A stretch of 64,000 nt of DNA from Methanoculleus receptaculi. Its GTDB lineage: Archaea; Halobacteriota; Methanomicrobia; Methanomicrobiales; Methanoculleaceae. The notes beneath the pieces were generated by a model. The model made no database searches. It had not been told where the DNA came from and saw nothing but the letters and a program-made list of their open reading frames with translations. Made by a program: the position numbers and the translations under genes. The DNA is taken from the NCBI RefSeq assembly GCF_033472595.1, contig NZ_CP137642.1, positions 868,001-932,000 of the forward strand, in the 5' to 3' direction. Positions within the stretch are counted from its first letter, which is position 1; the number at the start of each line of letters is the position of its first letter. Below are positions 7,190 to 16,162 of this stretch, piece after piece.

Positions 7190-8249
7190 TTTTGTTACCT
7201 GTATTCCCACATATGGTTGAGATAATTTTCAGTTCATACTCCCGGTCAAATTTGCTCCTCTTGCCCTTAAGTATCGTATCGATGATGGCTAAAGTTGACT
7301 CCAGGAAGAGAACCGCTTTAATAACGGCCATTTTGAATTGATTTTGTGATGTGTAGTTCTTCAGGTAGTAAAGTTCGCTCTTGATCGACCAGTATCTTGC
7401 CCAGCTCTTCAAGTTCAGGTTCTTTATGCAGGATTCACCCTTGTGAATGGCTTCGGCATCGGGACATAACACCGACTTCCAGCCACGAGTGGCAAGTTTA
7501 CATCCGATGATAAACTCCTCCCAGTAAAGGAAGGTATTCTCATCAAAGAGACCTATCTCGGTAATTGCCTGACGTCTGAAGAGAATGCATGAACCTGGCA
7601 GAACGCCGAACTCAGCCGGTCGATCAAAAGGATAGTCGTAGTCGAAGTGTCGTTTCCAGATCCGGTTCTCCTTTATTAACCGCTGACCGATAAACGTGTG
7701 GACAAATATGAAATCAAGAAAATCAGGCAAATTCCTTGTACACGCCCTCTGCACCTCACCATTTGTGGACATGAGAATCGGACTCACGGCCCCGATACGG
7801 CCATCTTTATTCATAGTGTCGAGGAGTTTGTTAAGCATCTCTGTGTCTTCAATAATCACATCGTTGTTCAGGACGAGGATATAATCGGGTTTGAGGGCGT
7901 TCAGGGCAAATCGAATGCCTATGTTGTTGCCCCGAGCATAACCATAATTGTCATGGTTTTTAATCAGGATCATCCTCCGCCCTGGTTCCTCTCCATAGTA
8001 AGACGAAGGATCCAGTCCTGTCTGGTTTATCTCATCTTCGAAGACCTCGAATAGATGGATTGGAGTATTTCCAGACATGCCTGCCCCCTCACAGTAGCGT
8101 CGAATATTCTCGATCGAACTATCGCTCGAGTTGTTATCGACCACTATGATATCGTAGCTGGAGGTGGATAGTCGGCGAATGGATTCAATGCATTGAATCG
8201 TATCCGCCCATCCGTTCCAATTTAAAATTACGATTGCAACATGAGGCAT
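7182..8249 (-). CDS. Family 2 glycosyltransferase
   Basis: 355 aa. GT-A fold: VAIVILNWNGWADT at the N-terminus, VVDNNSSD (about 37-44), YILVLNNDV as the D-x-D region, and LFDENTFLYWEEFIIGCKL near 230. The middle and length match rhamnosyltransferase-like GT2 enzymes that add sugars to lipid-linked glycans on the cytoplasmic membrane face. No membrane segment is evident. It is transcribed from a good archaeal promoter at 8279-8291. The rfb genes nearby supply dTDP-rhamnose, so a rhamnosyl donor is plausible but not shown. Confidence 0.88.
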   Translation of the reverse strand: MPHVAIVILNWNGWADTIQCIESIRRLSTSSYDIIVVDNNSSDSSIENIRRYCEGAGMSGNTPIHLFEVFEDEINQTGLDPSSYYGEEPGRRMILIKNHDNYGYARGNNIGIRFALNALKPDYILVLNNDVIIEDTEMLNKLLDTMNKDGRIGAVSPILMSTNGEVQRACTRNLPDFLDFIFVHTFIGQRLIKENRIWKRHFDYDYPFDRPAEFGVLPGSCILFRRQAITEIGLFDENTFLYWEEFIIGCKLATRGWKSVLCPDAEAIHKGESCIKNLNLKSWARYWSIKSELYYLKNYTSQNQFKMAVIKAVLFLESTLAIIDTILKGKRSKFDREYELKIISTICGNTGNKNG

Positions 8250-8278
8250 TATGTTAATTGATATAGATTATACCTGCC

Positions 8279-8291
8279 ATTATATATTTGG
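8279..8291 (-). promoter_or_regulatory. TATA box for the GT2 gene
   Basis: The minus strand reads AAATATATAATG here, about 30-40 bp before the ATG at 8249. That matches an archaeal box A and predicts a short leader. Confidence 0.5.
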
Positions 8292-8408
8292 GCGCTGCCG
8301 GCAGGAATACCCAGCTGCAGCAAAGACGTCCGGGAGATAGTATAGGTTTGAGTAAACATTCGACGGGACCAGCTGGGGACATCAGAAACACGCGACACAA
8401 CTGGCGTA

Positions 8409-9110
8409 TCAGGATAACGCTGCGCTGTTCTTCCCCATGGTAGCCCTGACAAGGTACTGGACAGTCAGGAACGATGCTCCAGGCAGGTATTTACCCAGTG
8501 AGTTATTCAGGCGCCTGTCAAGATTGCCAAGGTGTCCACCCCCGAATCCGGATTGTATCGATACGATATTCAAACCGGCCCGGGTAAACAGGTTACGTAT
8601 CTCCCTTCGCGTGAAAAAGCGAAGGTGTGAACGATCCAGTATCCCACTATCAGCGTACTCAAACTTGTCATACAATACCAGATCCAGCAGCACCCGGTAA
8701 TTCTTAACGTTGGGTATACTCGCAATTACGTATCCTGTGTCCTTGAGATAGGGGGCATATCTTTTCAGGACGTCTGCAGGGTTCACAAGGTGCTCCAGAA
8801 CGTCAGCAAAGATAATGTAATCAAAGTAACCCTCTTCGAATGTTAGTTCAATCTCTTCTACGTCTCCGATCAGAGCAGCGTCAAGCATGTTAATATTATC
8901 CTGTAAGATCTCTTCGTTTAACTCCATCCCAACGATCTCTCCAGCTTTCTGTAGTTCCCGCAGTTTGATCAGTGTGTTTCCCTCCCCACACCCCACTTCG
9001 AGAATTCTATGTTCGCCCTTCGGGATTAAAGAGATGACATCCCAGCGTACATTGGAAAAATAACCAGCCTCCTTATCCATATACAGCTCTTTTTTAGACA
9101 TAGTTCTCAT
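8409..9110 (-). CDS. Class I SAM-dependent methyltransferase
   Basis: 233 aa. The SAM-binding motif is ILEVGCGEGNTL (residues 36-47), followed by VGMELNEE, then YFDYIIFADVLEHLVNP and YVIASIPN. These fit the Methyltransf_11/23 group often found in glycan and lipopolysaccharide loci. The acceptor is unknown; a sugar residue is likely from context. A TATA-like TTTTTATAA lies at 9123-9132, only about 15-20 bp upstream of the ATG at 9110. The true start may therefore be an internal ATG (9101 or 9080) on a leaderless message. Confidence 0.82.
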   Translation of the reverse strand: MRTMSKKELYMDKEAGYFSNVRWDVISLIPKGEHRILEVGCGEGNTLIKLRELQKAGEIVGMELNEEILQDNINMLDAALIGDVEEIELTFEEGYFDYIIFADVLEHLVNPADVLKRYAPYLKDTGYVIASIPNVKNYRVLLDLVLYDKFEYADSGILDRSHLRFFTRREIRNLFTRAGLNIVSIQSGFGGGHLGNLDRRLNNSLGKYLPGASFLTVQYLVRATMGKNSAALS

Positions 9111-9148
9111 TGGACGATATTGTTATAAAAACCCAGAGATGGGTTAGA

Positions 9149-9931
9149 TCAGTTGATTTTACCTGCCTTAAAGATCTCGCAGGGGCGGTCAATTCCCGAC
9201 CCGGATACCCGGGCATCTCCCCGACAGATACCATATCTCTGCACCATCACACTCGCCCGCAACAAACTCTCAAACGTCCCGGCATCGCTCCAGAACCCTT
9301 CCAGCACCGAGAACTCCATCGCGCCCCGCCGGATGTAGGCGTTGTTCACATCCGTGATCTCGAGTTCGCCCCGCCCGGACGGTTTGAGTGTCTTAATAAT
9401 ATCAAAGACCCCGGCGTCGTAGAGATAGAGCCCGGTCACCGCGAGGTTCGACTTCGGGGCCTTCGGCTTCTCCTCGATCCCGAGCACCTTATTCCCCTTC
9501 ACCTCGGCGACCCCGAACCGGTGAGCGTCAGGGACATCTTTTAAGAAGATCTTCGCCCCGGACTCGAATGACTCAACATCCTTCCTGATGTTGTCCTGGA
9601 AGATGTTGTCACCGAGGATCACCGTGACGTTCTCCGGCCCGGCCCACTCCTCTGCCAGCCAGAGTGCCTCGGCGATCCCGCCGGCGCCCTCCTGGATCTC
9701 GTAGGCAAACCGGACACCAAACTCCTTTCCCGAGCCCAGCAACTCCAGGAAATGGCCAACGTGGCCACGCCCTGAGACTATCATGATATCCTTGATCCCG
9801 GCGGAGATGAGCGTATTGATTGGGTAGTAGATCATCGGCTTGTCGTAGACCGGGAGGAGGTGTTTGTTTGTTACCTTCGTTAAGGGGTAGAGGCGGGAGC
9901 CTGTCCCGCCTGCAAGTATGATGCCTTTCAT
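9149..9931 (-). CDS. rfbA: Glucose-1-phosphate thymidylyltransferase
   Basis: 260 aa. Makes dTDP-glucose from glucose-1-phosphate and dTTP, the first step to dTDP-rhamnose. The nucleotide-binding signature is GIILAGGTGSRLYPLT at residues 3-18, followed by KHLLPVYDKPMIYYP, GDNIF and a GRGELEITD-like region. It is the short form, lacking the C-terminal extension of the roughly 290-residue bacterial enzymes. Its ATG overlaps the rfbD stop (ATGA), and it is the last gene of rfbC-B-D-A. Confidence 0.93.
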   Translation of the reverse strand: MKGIILAGGTGSRLYPLTKVTNKHLLPVYDKPMIYYPINTLISAGIKDIMIVSGRGHVGHFLELLGSGKEFGVRFAYEIQEGAGGIAEALWLAEEWAGPENVTVILGDNIFQDNIRKDVESFESGAKIFLKDVPDAHRFGVAEVKGNKVLGIEEKPKAPKSNLAVTGLYLYDAGVFDIIKTLKPSGRGELEITDVNNAYIRRGAMEFSVLEGFWSDAGTFESLLRASVMVQRYGICRGDARVSGSGIDRPCEIFKAGKIN

Positions 9932-10737
9932 GGGACATTCACCGTAGTGTTCAGGTATTCTTCCAGCGCCTCTTTCCAGTGGCGCAGGGGGCTCGTTTTT
10001 GTGTTCACGAGCACCGAGTATGCGGGGCGTTTCGCCTTTCGCGGGAACTCGTCGCTGGAGCAGGGGACGACGTTCGGGGCGAAGGCCCGGGCAAACTCAT
10101 ACCACGAGCAGACGCCGTCGTTCGTCACATGGTAGATCCCGGGCGGGCACTCGGCGATCTCGGCCGTCTTCCGGGCCAGGTCCATCGTGTAGGTAGGCTT
10201 ACCCACCTGGTCGGTCACCACCCGGATGGTCTCGTTCGTCCGCGAGAGGTGCCGGATCGTCTCGACGAAGTTCTTCCCGTGCCGGCCGAAGAGCCAGGAG
10301 GTCCGGATGATAAGGTAGTTGTCCATCTCCCGTGCGATATTCTGTTCTCCGAGGAGTTTTGATGCACCGTAGACGTTGATGGGTCTTGGTTCGTCGGACT
10401 CGACGTACTCCGTCTTTGAGCCGTCAAAGACGTAATCGGTGCTGTAGTGGATCAGCCTGGCGCCCACCTCATGACATGCTGCGGCGATGTATCCCGGCGC
10501 GTCGCCGTTGACGGCAAAAGCCCTCCCGGGGTCGTCCTCGCAGCCGTCAACGTCGGTGTATGCGGCGGCGTTGATGACGAGGTCAGGCTTCGCATCAAGG
10601 ATATAGGCCTTTACCGCAGCCTCGTCGGTTATGTCGAGGTCCTTATGCCCACAGAGCCGGGCGCCGGGGAAGACCGCCGCGAGGTCGTGCCCCAGCATGC
10701 CGCCGGCACCGAGGATCAGGATATTCGAGAAGGTCAT
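9928..10737 (-). CDS. rfbD: dTDP-4-dehydrorhamnose reductase
   Basis: 269 aa. The final reduction to dTDP-L-rhamnose. Rossmann motif GAGGMLGHD near the N-terminus; SDR catalytic YGASKLLGE; HYSTDYVFDG and RTSWLFG are family signatures. I chose the ATG at 10737 because it overlaps the rfbB stop as ATGA. A longer upstream frame in this reading is the rfbB coding sequence. Confidence 0.93.
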   Translation of the reverse strand: MTFSNILILGAGGMLGHDLAAVFPGARLCGHKDLDITDEAAVKAYILDAKPDLVINAAAYTDVDGCEDDPGRAFAVNGDAPGYIAAACHEVGARLIHYSTDYVFDGSKTEYVESDEPRPINVYGASKLLGEQNIAREMDNYLIIRTSWLFGRHGKNFVETIRHLSRTNETIRVVTDQVGKPTYTMDLARKTAEIAECPPGIYHVTNDGVCSWYEFARAFAPNVVPCSSDEFPRKAKRPAYSVLVNTKTSPLRHWKEALEEYLNTTVNVP

Positions 10738-11705
10738 GGCGACCGCCCCTTCAGCGGCCGCCACCACCACTCGTTCTCCACGTACCACTTGACCGTCGCC
10801 TCGAGGGCGTCGTCGAACCGATACGCCGGTTTCCAGCCGAGTTTACGGAGTTTCCCGAAGTCAAGCGAGTAGCGGAAGTCATGGCCTTTCCGGTCAGGGA
10901 CATACTCGATCATCGACTCGTCTTCACCGAGGAGTTCGAGGATCTTCCGGGTGATCTCGAGGTTCGTCATCTCGGCACCGCCGCCGATGTTGTAGATCTC
11001 ACCCGGTTCACCGTGCTGGAGGATGAAGTCGATCGCCCGGCAGTGGTCGATGACGTATAGCCAGTCACGGACGTTTCTGCCGGTTCCGTAGACGGGGACC
11101 TTCTTGCCCTGAAGGAGGTTGGTCGTAAAGAACGGGATCAGCTTCTCTGGGAACTGGTAGGGGCCATAGTTGTTGGTGCAGCGGGTGACGATCACAGGAA
11201 GGCCATGAGTGATGAAGAACGACCGGGCAAGGAGGTCGGATGCAGCCTTGCTCGAGGAGTAGGGGCTGGAGGGGTTCAGGTTGTCGGTCTCTGCAAACGA
11301 GCCCTCGCGGGTGCTTCCATAGACCTCGTCGGTCGAGATATGGATGAACCGCCGGACGCCGTGTTTGCGCGCGCAGTCGAGCAGGGTGAATGTCCCGAGG
11401 ACATTCGTCCGCACAAAGGTGGAGCCGTCCGAGATTGAGCGGTCGACGTGGCTCTCCGCGGCGAAGTGGACGACGGTCTCGATCGGGTGATTCTGGAAGA
11501 CGGCCGCTACCGCGCCGGGGTCGCAGATGTCGCCATGGACAAAGGTGTAGTTCGGGTTGCCAGCAACGTCCCGGAGATTCTCCAGATTCCCGGCGTAGGT
11601 CAGTGCGTCAAGGTTGACGATTCTTGTATCGGGGTGCTCGGTTAACATGTGGCGGATGAAGTTGCTGCCTATGAACCCCGCGCCGCCGGTGACAAGCATC
11701 GTCAT
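10734..11705 (-). CDS. rfbB: dTDP-glucose 4,6-dehydratase
   Basis: About 323 aa. NAD-binding VTGGAGFIGSNF at the N-terminus, STDEVYG with the catalytic Asp/Glu, and YSSSKAASD with the Tyr-x3-Lys pair. Converts dTDP-glucose to the 4-keto-6-deoxy sugar. Three in-frame ATGs exist. 11723 overlaps the rfbC stop (ATGA), but the ATG at 11705 has AAGGAG 8-12 bp upstream and starts right at the Rossmann strand (MTMLVTGG), so I prefer it. Confidence 0.92.
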   Translation of the reverse strand: MTMLVTGGAGFIGSNFIRHMLTEHPDTRIVNLDALTYAGNLENLRDVAGNPNYTFVHGDICDPGAVAAVFQNHPIETVVHFAAESHVDRSISDGSTFVRTNVLGTFTLLDCARKHGVRRFIHISTDEVYGSTREGSFAETDNLNPSSPYSSSKAASDLLARSFFITHGLPVIVTRCTNNYGPYQFPEKLIPFFTTNLLQGKKVPVYGTGRNVRDWLYVIDHCRAIDFILQHGEPGEIYNIGGGAEMTNLEITRKILELLGEDESMIEYVPDRKGHDFRYSLDFGKLRKLGWKPAYRFDDALEATVKWYVENEWWWRPLKGRSP

Positions 11706-11719
11706 TTCCGCCATCTCCT

Positions 11720-12205
11720 TCATCCGTGTTTAAGTCCCGGGGCAAGCCCCCAGTCGTAGGGGATCTCGGGGGTGTCCGGCGGCAGCCGGAACTCGTCGGG
11801 CTCGTTGTAGTTGTAGGGCAGGGTCGGGATGCTCACGAAGAACGCTGTCTCTGTGCCGATGGCCTTAAACCCGTGATAGACACCGGCCGGGACGCTGACG
11901 AGGATCGGGTTCTTCTCGCCGACGAAGAGTTCCATGAGGCTCTTGTAGGTAGGGGAGTCCTCGCGGGCGTCGTAGAGCGCGACCTTCATCATTCCGTGGA
12001 CGCAGGTGAAGTTGTCGGTCTGTTTCTTGTGGTAGTGCCAGGCCTTGACGACGCCAGGGTAGGCTGTCGTGCAGTAGACCTGACCGAACCGCTCAAAGAT
12101 CTCGTCGTCGCAGCGGAGGATCTCCATCAGCCAGCCGCGCTCGTCGGGGATGACGTTGAGTTTCTTGATCTTGGCGCCGTCGATATCGTTTTTCATTGCT
12201 GTCAC
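11720..12205 (-). CDS. rfbC: dTDP-4-dehydrorhamnose 3,5-epimerase (RmlC-type cupin)
   Basis: 161 aa. Cupin-fold sugar epimerase: DERGWLMEILR, then VKAWHYHKKQTDNF, VPAGVYHGF and NEPDEFRLPP, the last typical of RmlC. Catalyses epimerisation at C3 and C5. First gene of rfbCBDA; each following start overlaps the preceding stop. Somewhat short relative to the usual 180 residues but with all recognisable blocks. Confidence 0.88.
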   Translation of the reverse strand: MTAMKNDIDGAKIKKLNVIPDERGWLMEILRCDDEIFERFGQVYCTTAYPGVVKAWHYHKKQTDNFTCVHGMMKVALYDAREDSPTYKSLMELFVGEKNPILVSVPAGVYHGFKAIGTETAFFVSIPTLPYNYNEPDEFRLPPDTPEIPYDWGLAPGLKHG

Positions 12206-12401
12206 CGCACTGAAATGCCAGGGTTTGCAGGGGGGTTATGTCTGGGAAGGGTTATTCTCCGAGCAGGACCTGCAATCTTGTAGGAGTTTATTCCCTGACC
12301 CAAGTTTTAGTAATCCTTTCTATAAGTTAAAGTTCCGGTATTAGGTACCCAAACTCCTCATGCATCAGGAATATCCCCGGTCCAGGTCTCTCCGCGATCT
12401 T
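12206..12401. other. Intergenic between rfb operon and IS1634 relic
   Basis: Holds the presumed rfbCBDA promoter. The minus strand has a TATA-like CTTATAGAAA around 12315-12325, more than 100 bp from the rfbC ATG. No gene is seen. Confidence 0.3.
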
Positions 12402-13040
12402 TTATACCTGCTCTGGAACTCCGGTGAGCACTCTCTCCTCCCTGCTTTTCACTGCATAGACCTTTGAGAGTTTCAGCAGTAACCCGTGCGGCGAGAGATG
12501 GGCGGTCATCCCCGCTTTCTTGATACGGTTCAGGATCCTGCAGAGGCCGTAGACCTGCCGTCGTTCTGTCTTAAGTGAGGAGACAACCAGGATCCTGCTG
12601 GCGCGTTTCAGCCGCTGGTTAAGTGTCTCCCGATCGATCTCCCCCTCTTCCTGCAGTTGATATAGTGTCATCTCCTCCTCTGCCGCCACGTCCACATCCT
12701 CGTAGAGGTAGAGCGTCGCCCCCTCCGCCTCCCGTTTCCCCGTATGGATCAGTTGTTTGTGGTAGAAGAAGTGATCGGTTAGGTGGATCTGTGGGTTTCA
12801 TATGTACTACTCCCTGACCGTCCAGGGAGGAGATAGGGCGACTGTCGCGCGATCCTTTCGGGATGAGACCGGCGTCTTTTGTTAGACGGCCGATGTATGT
12901 GCTCATCTTTTTTGGCGATCTGTGGCCCTGTCGTAGACGCTCGTTGAGTTGTAGACGTAGGGTTTGTTCTGGATATACTTGATCTCCATGCCCGTCTTAC
13001 CCTTTCGGCGCTGTTCTTCCAGCCAGGTACAAACCCGGTT
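12402..13040 (-). pseudogene. Decayed IS1634-type transposase
   Basis: Pieces of one transposase lie in different frames. The N-terminal block (about 13040-12840) reads MEIKYIQNKPYVYNSTSVYD, then MSTYIGRLTKDAGLIPKGS. The C-terminal block (about 12790-12402) reads LYLYEDVDVAAEEEMTLY, ASRILVVSSLKTER, then LSPHGLLLKLSKVYAV. This order is that of methanogen IS1634-type DDE transposases. The central catalytic domain is missing and there are frameshifts, so it is inactive. The family name is from memory of these blocks. Confidence 0.6.
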
Positions 13041-13151
13041 TTCTATACGGTGTAATATTAGAGAATTATACGCATATTGATCTTGCGGTTTGAGCGGTGG
13101 GATTGAAAAAAGGAGGACGGGGTGGAGAGTATGGTCCCTAAATCATGCGGT

Positions 13152-13243
13152 GTTTGGGATCTAGTTACTACAATATCCAAGAACCCCAGAGCCGCAAGCG
13201 GCTCAGGCGAATGAGCGAATGCTCTCTCTTGGTTATCCCAAAC
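13152..13243. ncRNA. Candidate structured RNA (three-way junction)
   Basis: Outer stem GTTTGGGAT / ATCCCAAAC (13152-13160 with 13235-13243, 9 perfect pairs). Inner stem CCAAGA / TCTTGG (13177-13182 with 13227-13232). Within it are two hairpins: GAGCCGC-AA-GCGGCTC (13189-13204) and GAGC-GAAT-GCTC (13213-13224). All are perfect pairs and properly nested. The strand is undecided and no known family is recognised. It could also be a DNA palindrome left by a mobile element. Confidence 0.4.
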
Positions 13244-13405
13244 CTTCCGGGAACTGAGATTTTTGGGAATCGAATATGGTTTACAGGATATGTGCTGGAG
13301 TGGATATAACTACATTTCGCCTGGAAGTGAGGTAGGGGTTGACAAGTTAAGAGAGATAGGTGAACAAAATTGAGGTCTCCTTTTTCATGGAAAGTACGCT
13401 GCCAG

Positions 13406-13465
13406 TAGAAGGGAATTTCACACTGTCGTTGACACTGTTGATAGAAGGGAGTTTCACACCGTTGA
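13406..13465 (+). repeat. Two direct repeats, period 36 bp
   Basis: TAGAAGGGAATTTCACACTG at 13406 and TAGAAGGGAGTTTCACACCG at 13442 differ at only two positions, and each is followed by a (G)TTGA-type tail. They lie 90-150 bp upstream of the methyltransferase start. Function unknown. Confidence 0.5.
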
Positions 13466-13553
13466 TGGCATTATTTAAGACCACAGTGAGAAATATGCAT
13501 TGTGAAGGGTGCCCTCTCTAGGTTTAGATCAGAGATCTACATGTTGTGATACC

Positions 13554-14339
13554 ATGAAAGGAAATGATGGAGATATTATCGCCCGTAATAAAGCCTTATC
13601 TTGGGACTATTATCTCGATAAGATTAACGACACCGACTCGTTTATAACAAGGTATTATCATTATCTTAGATGGAAATCTGTCCTTGATTACATCGATTTT
13701 ATTTTTAAAAATATAAAACCTGATGCCAAAGTCGCATTAGATATTGGCTGTAATAGGGGATATTATTCTGCAAAGTTAGGGTGTTTGGGCTTAACTGTAG
13801 ATGCAGTGGATCTCAATTTGAATTCGTATCAACTAATACGTAATCCAAATGTAACCTATTTTGAGGAGGATTTCCTGAATTGGGTCCCACCTCGAAAGTA
13901 TGATCTTATAATGACCTTCGAAGTTTATGAGCATATACCCCAAAATAAACGGCAAATGTTTATTGAAAAAATTGTCAATCTGCTAAATCCTAGTGGGGTA
14001 TTACTTTTTAGTGGCCCAAATTGCCATTCGATGTATTATGGTGCAGGATATGTTAAAGACAGTATTAAAAAGGTATTTGGTTGCGTGGACGAGATAGACT
14101 GGCACTACAGGATTCCTTGCCAATATTATAACCAAATGTTTGCATCACAGAATCTTGAGATTATAAACTGGTATACGAACGGTGTTTTTCCGATCTTCTC
14201 AAATAAATTAGAGAAAATACTGGAAATATTCTCTACTCAATTTATAACTGACCTAGATTTGTCATTATCTGAAATTCTCAAAGGTTTTGGAGCAAATTAT
14301 TTTGCAGTGCTAAAGAAGAGTGACATGCTCGACGGGTGA
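13554..14339 (+). CDS. Class I SAM-dependent methyltransferase, AT-rich
   Basis: 261 aa from the ATG at 13554; a longer frame from 13509 has no support. SAM motif VALDIGCNRGYYSAKLG, then DAVDLNLNSY, DLIMTFEVYEHIP and LLFSGPN. Codons are markedly richer in A/T than in neighbouring genes, which suggests recent transfer. It is the only plus-strand gene in the glycan locus, and its 3' end overlaps the converging GT4 gene by 30 bp. The acceptor is unknown. Confidence 0.8.
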   Translation: MKGNDGDIIARNKALSWDYYLDKINDTDSFITRYYHYLRWKSVLDYIDFIFKNIKPDAKVALDIGCNRGYYSAKLGCLGLTVDAVDLNLNSYQLIRNPNVTYFEEDFLNWVPPRKYDLIMTFEVYEHIPQNKRQMFIEKIVNLLNPSGVLLFSGPNCHSMYYGAGYVKDSIKKVFGCVDEIDWHYRIPCQYYNQMFASQNLEIINWYTNGVFPIFSNKLEKILEIFSTQFITDLDLSLSEILKGFGANYFAVLKKSDMLDG

Positions 14340-15497
14340 ATAGTTTCGGATGCTGTTATACACCCGTAAAACCTCTTTTACGACGTTGCTCCATGAATAG
14401 ACTGTGGAGTACTTCACAATCGCATCAGTGTCCCACGATGTATCTAGCGCTCTTACGATATTTTCTGCGAGACTGAATGGATCTGCAGCATCAGAGAGCA
14501 GGCCAGTTTTACCAGGTATCACGATCTCTTCGCTTCCGCCGTTTCTTGTGGCAACGACTGGTTTCCCGCAGGCCATCGCCTCTACCTGTACAATACCAAA
14601 ACTTTCCCTGAGACTCGGCAGGACAAAAAGATCGCAGGCGTTCATCCATAGCGGGATCTCGCCATGGTGTCTCCCTCCGACAAGACGCACATATTGCTCA
14701 AGTCCCACCGATGATATTTTCTTCTCCAATTTGTGCTTTAACTCTCCCCTACCGACAATAAGACAAAGGATATCCTCTCTTTCCCGAACGACTTCAGACA
14801 TCGCATCAATCAGGTACGTGTGGCCCTTGACCTCCATCAGATTTCCGACGCTGAGAATTATCTTTCGGTCTATAGGGAGGTTGAGCGTTCTCCTGCAGAT
14901 CTCTGTTTCCATCGGGTAGAATTGATCTTGCCTGAATCCATTCGGAACAACTTTTACCGGAGCAGTCACATTCAGTCTCTCTACACATTTTCGGTTGCTG
15001 TTACTGACGGTTATAACCGCGTCGGCTGCGTTGAGAATTGCTTCAATTTGTTCTTTCCATTCCGCATCCCTGAATGGCAGATCATAGATATCGTACCCAT
15101 GCGCGGTGACAACGAAGGGAGTAGCGTATTCTTCCTTCAACTTCGCACCTACAAAGCCGTTTGGCCAGACAAAATGCGCGTGAACGAGATCTGGGAACGC
15201 TTCAGACTTCTGGAGCAGGTCTTTGACAGTTTTATAGTAACGATCTCCAACCCTTCTAAACTGACCGTCACAGGGTAGATAGAAGAGTGATATTGGATGG
15301 ATAGATACATTCTCCGGCAGATTCGTCAGGTCAATAAGAGACTCTTTCCGGAAGGCTTTGAGGCGTGGATATGGAACTATCCTGGAAATCTCAGTTGCCG
15401 GATGGTACCTGACGTAGACATCGGTGTGCGCAAACGTCTTCGCGAGCAGTTCCACCTGGTCCTTGATAAACGTGAGGTAATGGTCAGAGAGAACCAT
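14310..15497 (-). CDS. Family 4 glycosyltransferase
   Basis: 395 aa. GT-B fold: VHAHFVWPNGFVGAKL, HGYDIYDLP, KVVPNGFRQDQF, ILSVGNLMEVKGHTYLI, and the donor-site block LFVLPSLRESFGIVQVEAMACGKPVVAT. I take the ATG at 15497 (MVLSDHYLTF) because it overlaps the stop of the PHP gene by one base and fits the family start; upstream in-frame codons belong to the PHP gene. Retaining GT4 enzymes add a sugar from a nucleotide donor in the cytoplasm. Last gene of a four-gene coupled operon. Confidence 0.88.
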   Translation of the reverse strand: MVLSDHYLTFIKDQVELLAKTFAHTDVYVRYHPATEISRIVPYPRLKAFRKESLIDLTNLPENVSIHPISLFYLPCDGQFRRVGDRYYKTVKDLLQKSEAFPDLVHAHFVWPNGFVGAKLKEEYATPFVVTAHGYDIYDLPFRDAEWKEQIEAILNAADAVITVSNSNRKCVERLNVTAPVKVVPNGFRQDQFYPMETEICRRTLNLPIDRKIILSVGNLMEVKGHTYLIDAMSEVVREREDILCLIVGRGELKHKLEKKISSVGLEQYVRLVGGRHHGEIPLWMNACDLFVLPSLRESFGIVQVEAMACGKPVVATRNGGSEEIVIPGKTGLLSDAADPFSLAENIVRALDTSWDTDAIVKYSTVYSWSNVVKEVLRVYNSIRNYSPVEHVTLL

Positions 15498-16162
15498 CAG
15501 TCTACGATCTTCCAAAGGTAACGCCACCCGGATTGTATCAACTGCAGGAATTCCCGTCGTCTCAGGTAATGGGTTATCTGAGACCCGATAACCGCAGACC
15601 GTGGAGAGTACTCGGCGTGTATAACCTCCTTTACCTCCCATGTGCCGGGGTCAACCAGCGCGTTCACATTCCCGATCTCAGCATAGGTGTGCGCGTCGCT
15701 CCCATACATCCCTGGCTTCCGAAAACTCCTCGCCAGTTTCAGCGCCTTCTCGTTCTGCTCCACCGTGCTTCGTGCGTTCCATACCTCGATGAGGTCTACC
15801 GCTTTTGCCAGATCGAGGATATTCCGGTGCGACCGATATGGGTGAGGCAGGACAGCAACACCACCCTGATCCCTGATCTCATCGATAACCTCATCCCACC
15901 TGTGGGATTGGATCTCCTCTTCGATAAATAGACCGATGATATCTCCAGAATCTGTCAGGATCTCCACGCCAGGAATGACAGTCACCCCCACTTCCTTTTC
16001 CAGTTTCTTAGCTTCTAAAGATCCCTGGATTGCATCGTGATCTGTTATTGCAACGCCGGTTAAGCCAACTCTCTTTGCCCGCTTAAGTATCTTGCGTGGC
16101 TTCATCAACGAATCGTGCGAATATTTGGAGTGAATGTGGCAGTCAAAGTAGAGGTCTTCCAT
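15497..16162 (-). CDS. PHP-domain metal-dependent phosphoesterase
   Basis: 221 aa. PHP motifs in order: CHIHSKYSHDS (residues 9-19), GVAITDHDAIQG (about 37-48), VIPGVEILT, LPHPYRSHR and GSDAHTYAEIG. Proteins of this type hydrolyse phosphoesters such as nucleotides or sugar phosphates using three metal ions. It overlaps the ATP-grasp gene by 20 bp and touches the GT4 gene, so the set is translated together. The specific substrate is not known. Confidence 0.85.
   Translation of the reverse strand: MEDLYFDCHIHSKYSHDSLMKPRKILKRAKRVGLTGVAITDHDAIQGSLEAKKLEKEVGVTVIPGVEILTDSGDIIGLFIEEEIQSHRWDEVIDEIRDQGGVAVLPHPYRSHRNILDLAKAVDLIEVWNARSTVEQNEKALKLARSFRKPGMYGSDAHTYAEIGNVNALVDPGTWEVKEVIHAEYSPRSAVIGSQITHYLRRREFLQLIQSGWRYLWKIVD

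Larger units (their letters stand above)
13041..13553. other. Gene-free AT-rich stretch with structured segment and short repeats
   Basis: No protein gene. It contains the folded segment 13152-13243 and a near-identical direct repeat 13406-13432 / 13442-13465 (TAGAAGGGA(A/G)TTTCACAC...), just upstream of the methyltransferase gene. Confidence 0.5.

Noticed and set aside
8249-8452. 67-codon minus-strand frame between GT2 and the methyltransferase
   Set aside because: No ribosome site, no motif, and it contains the GT2 promoter.
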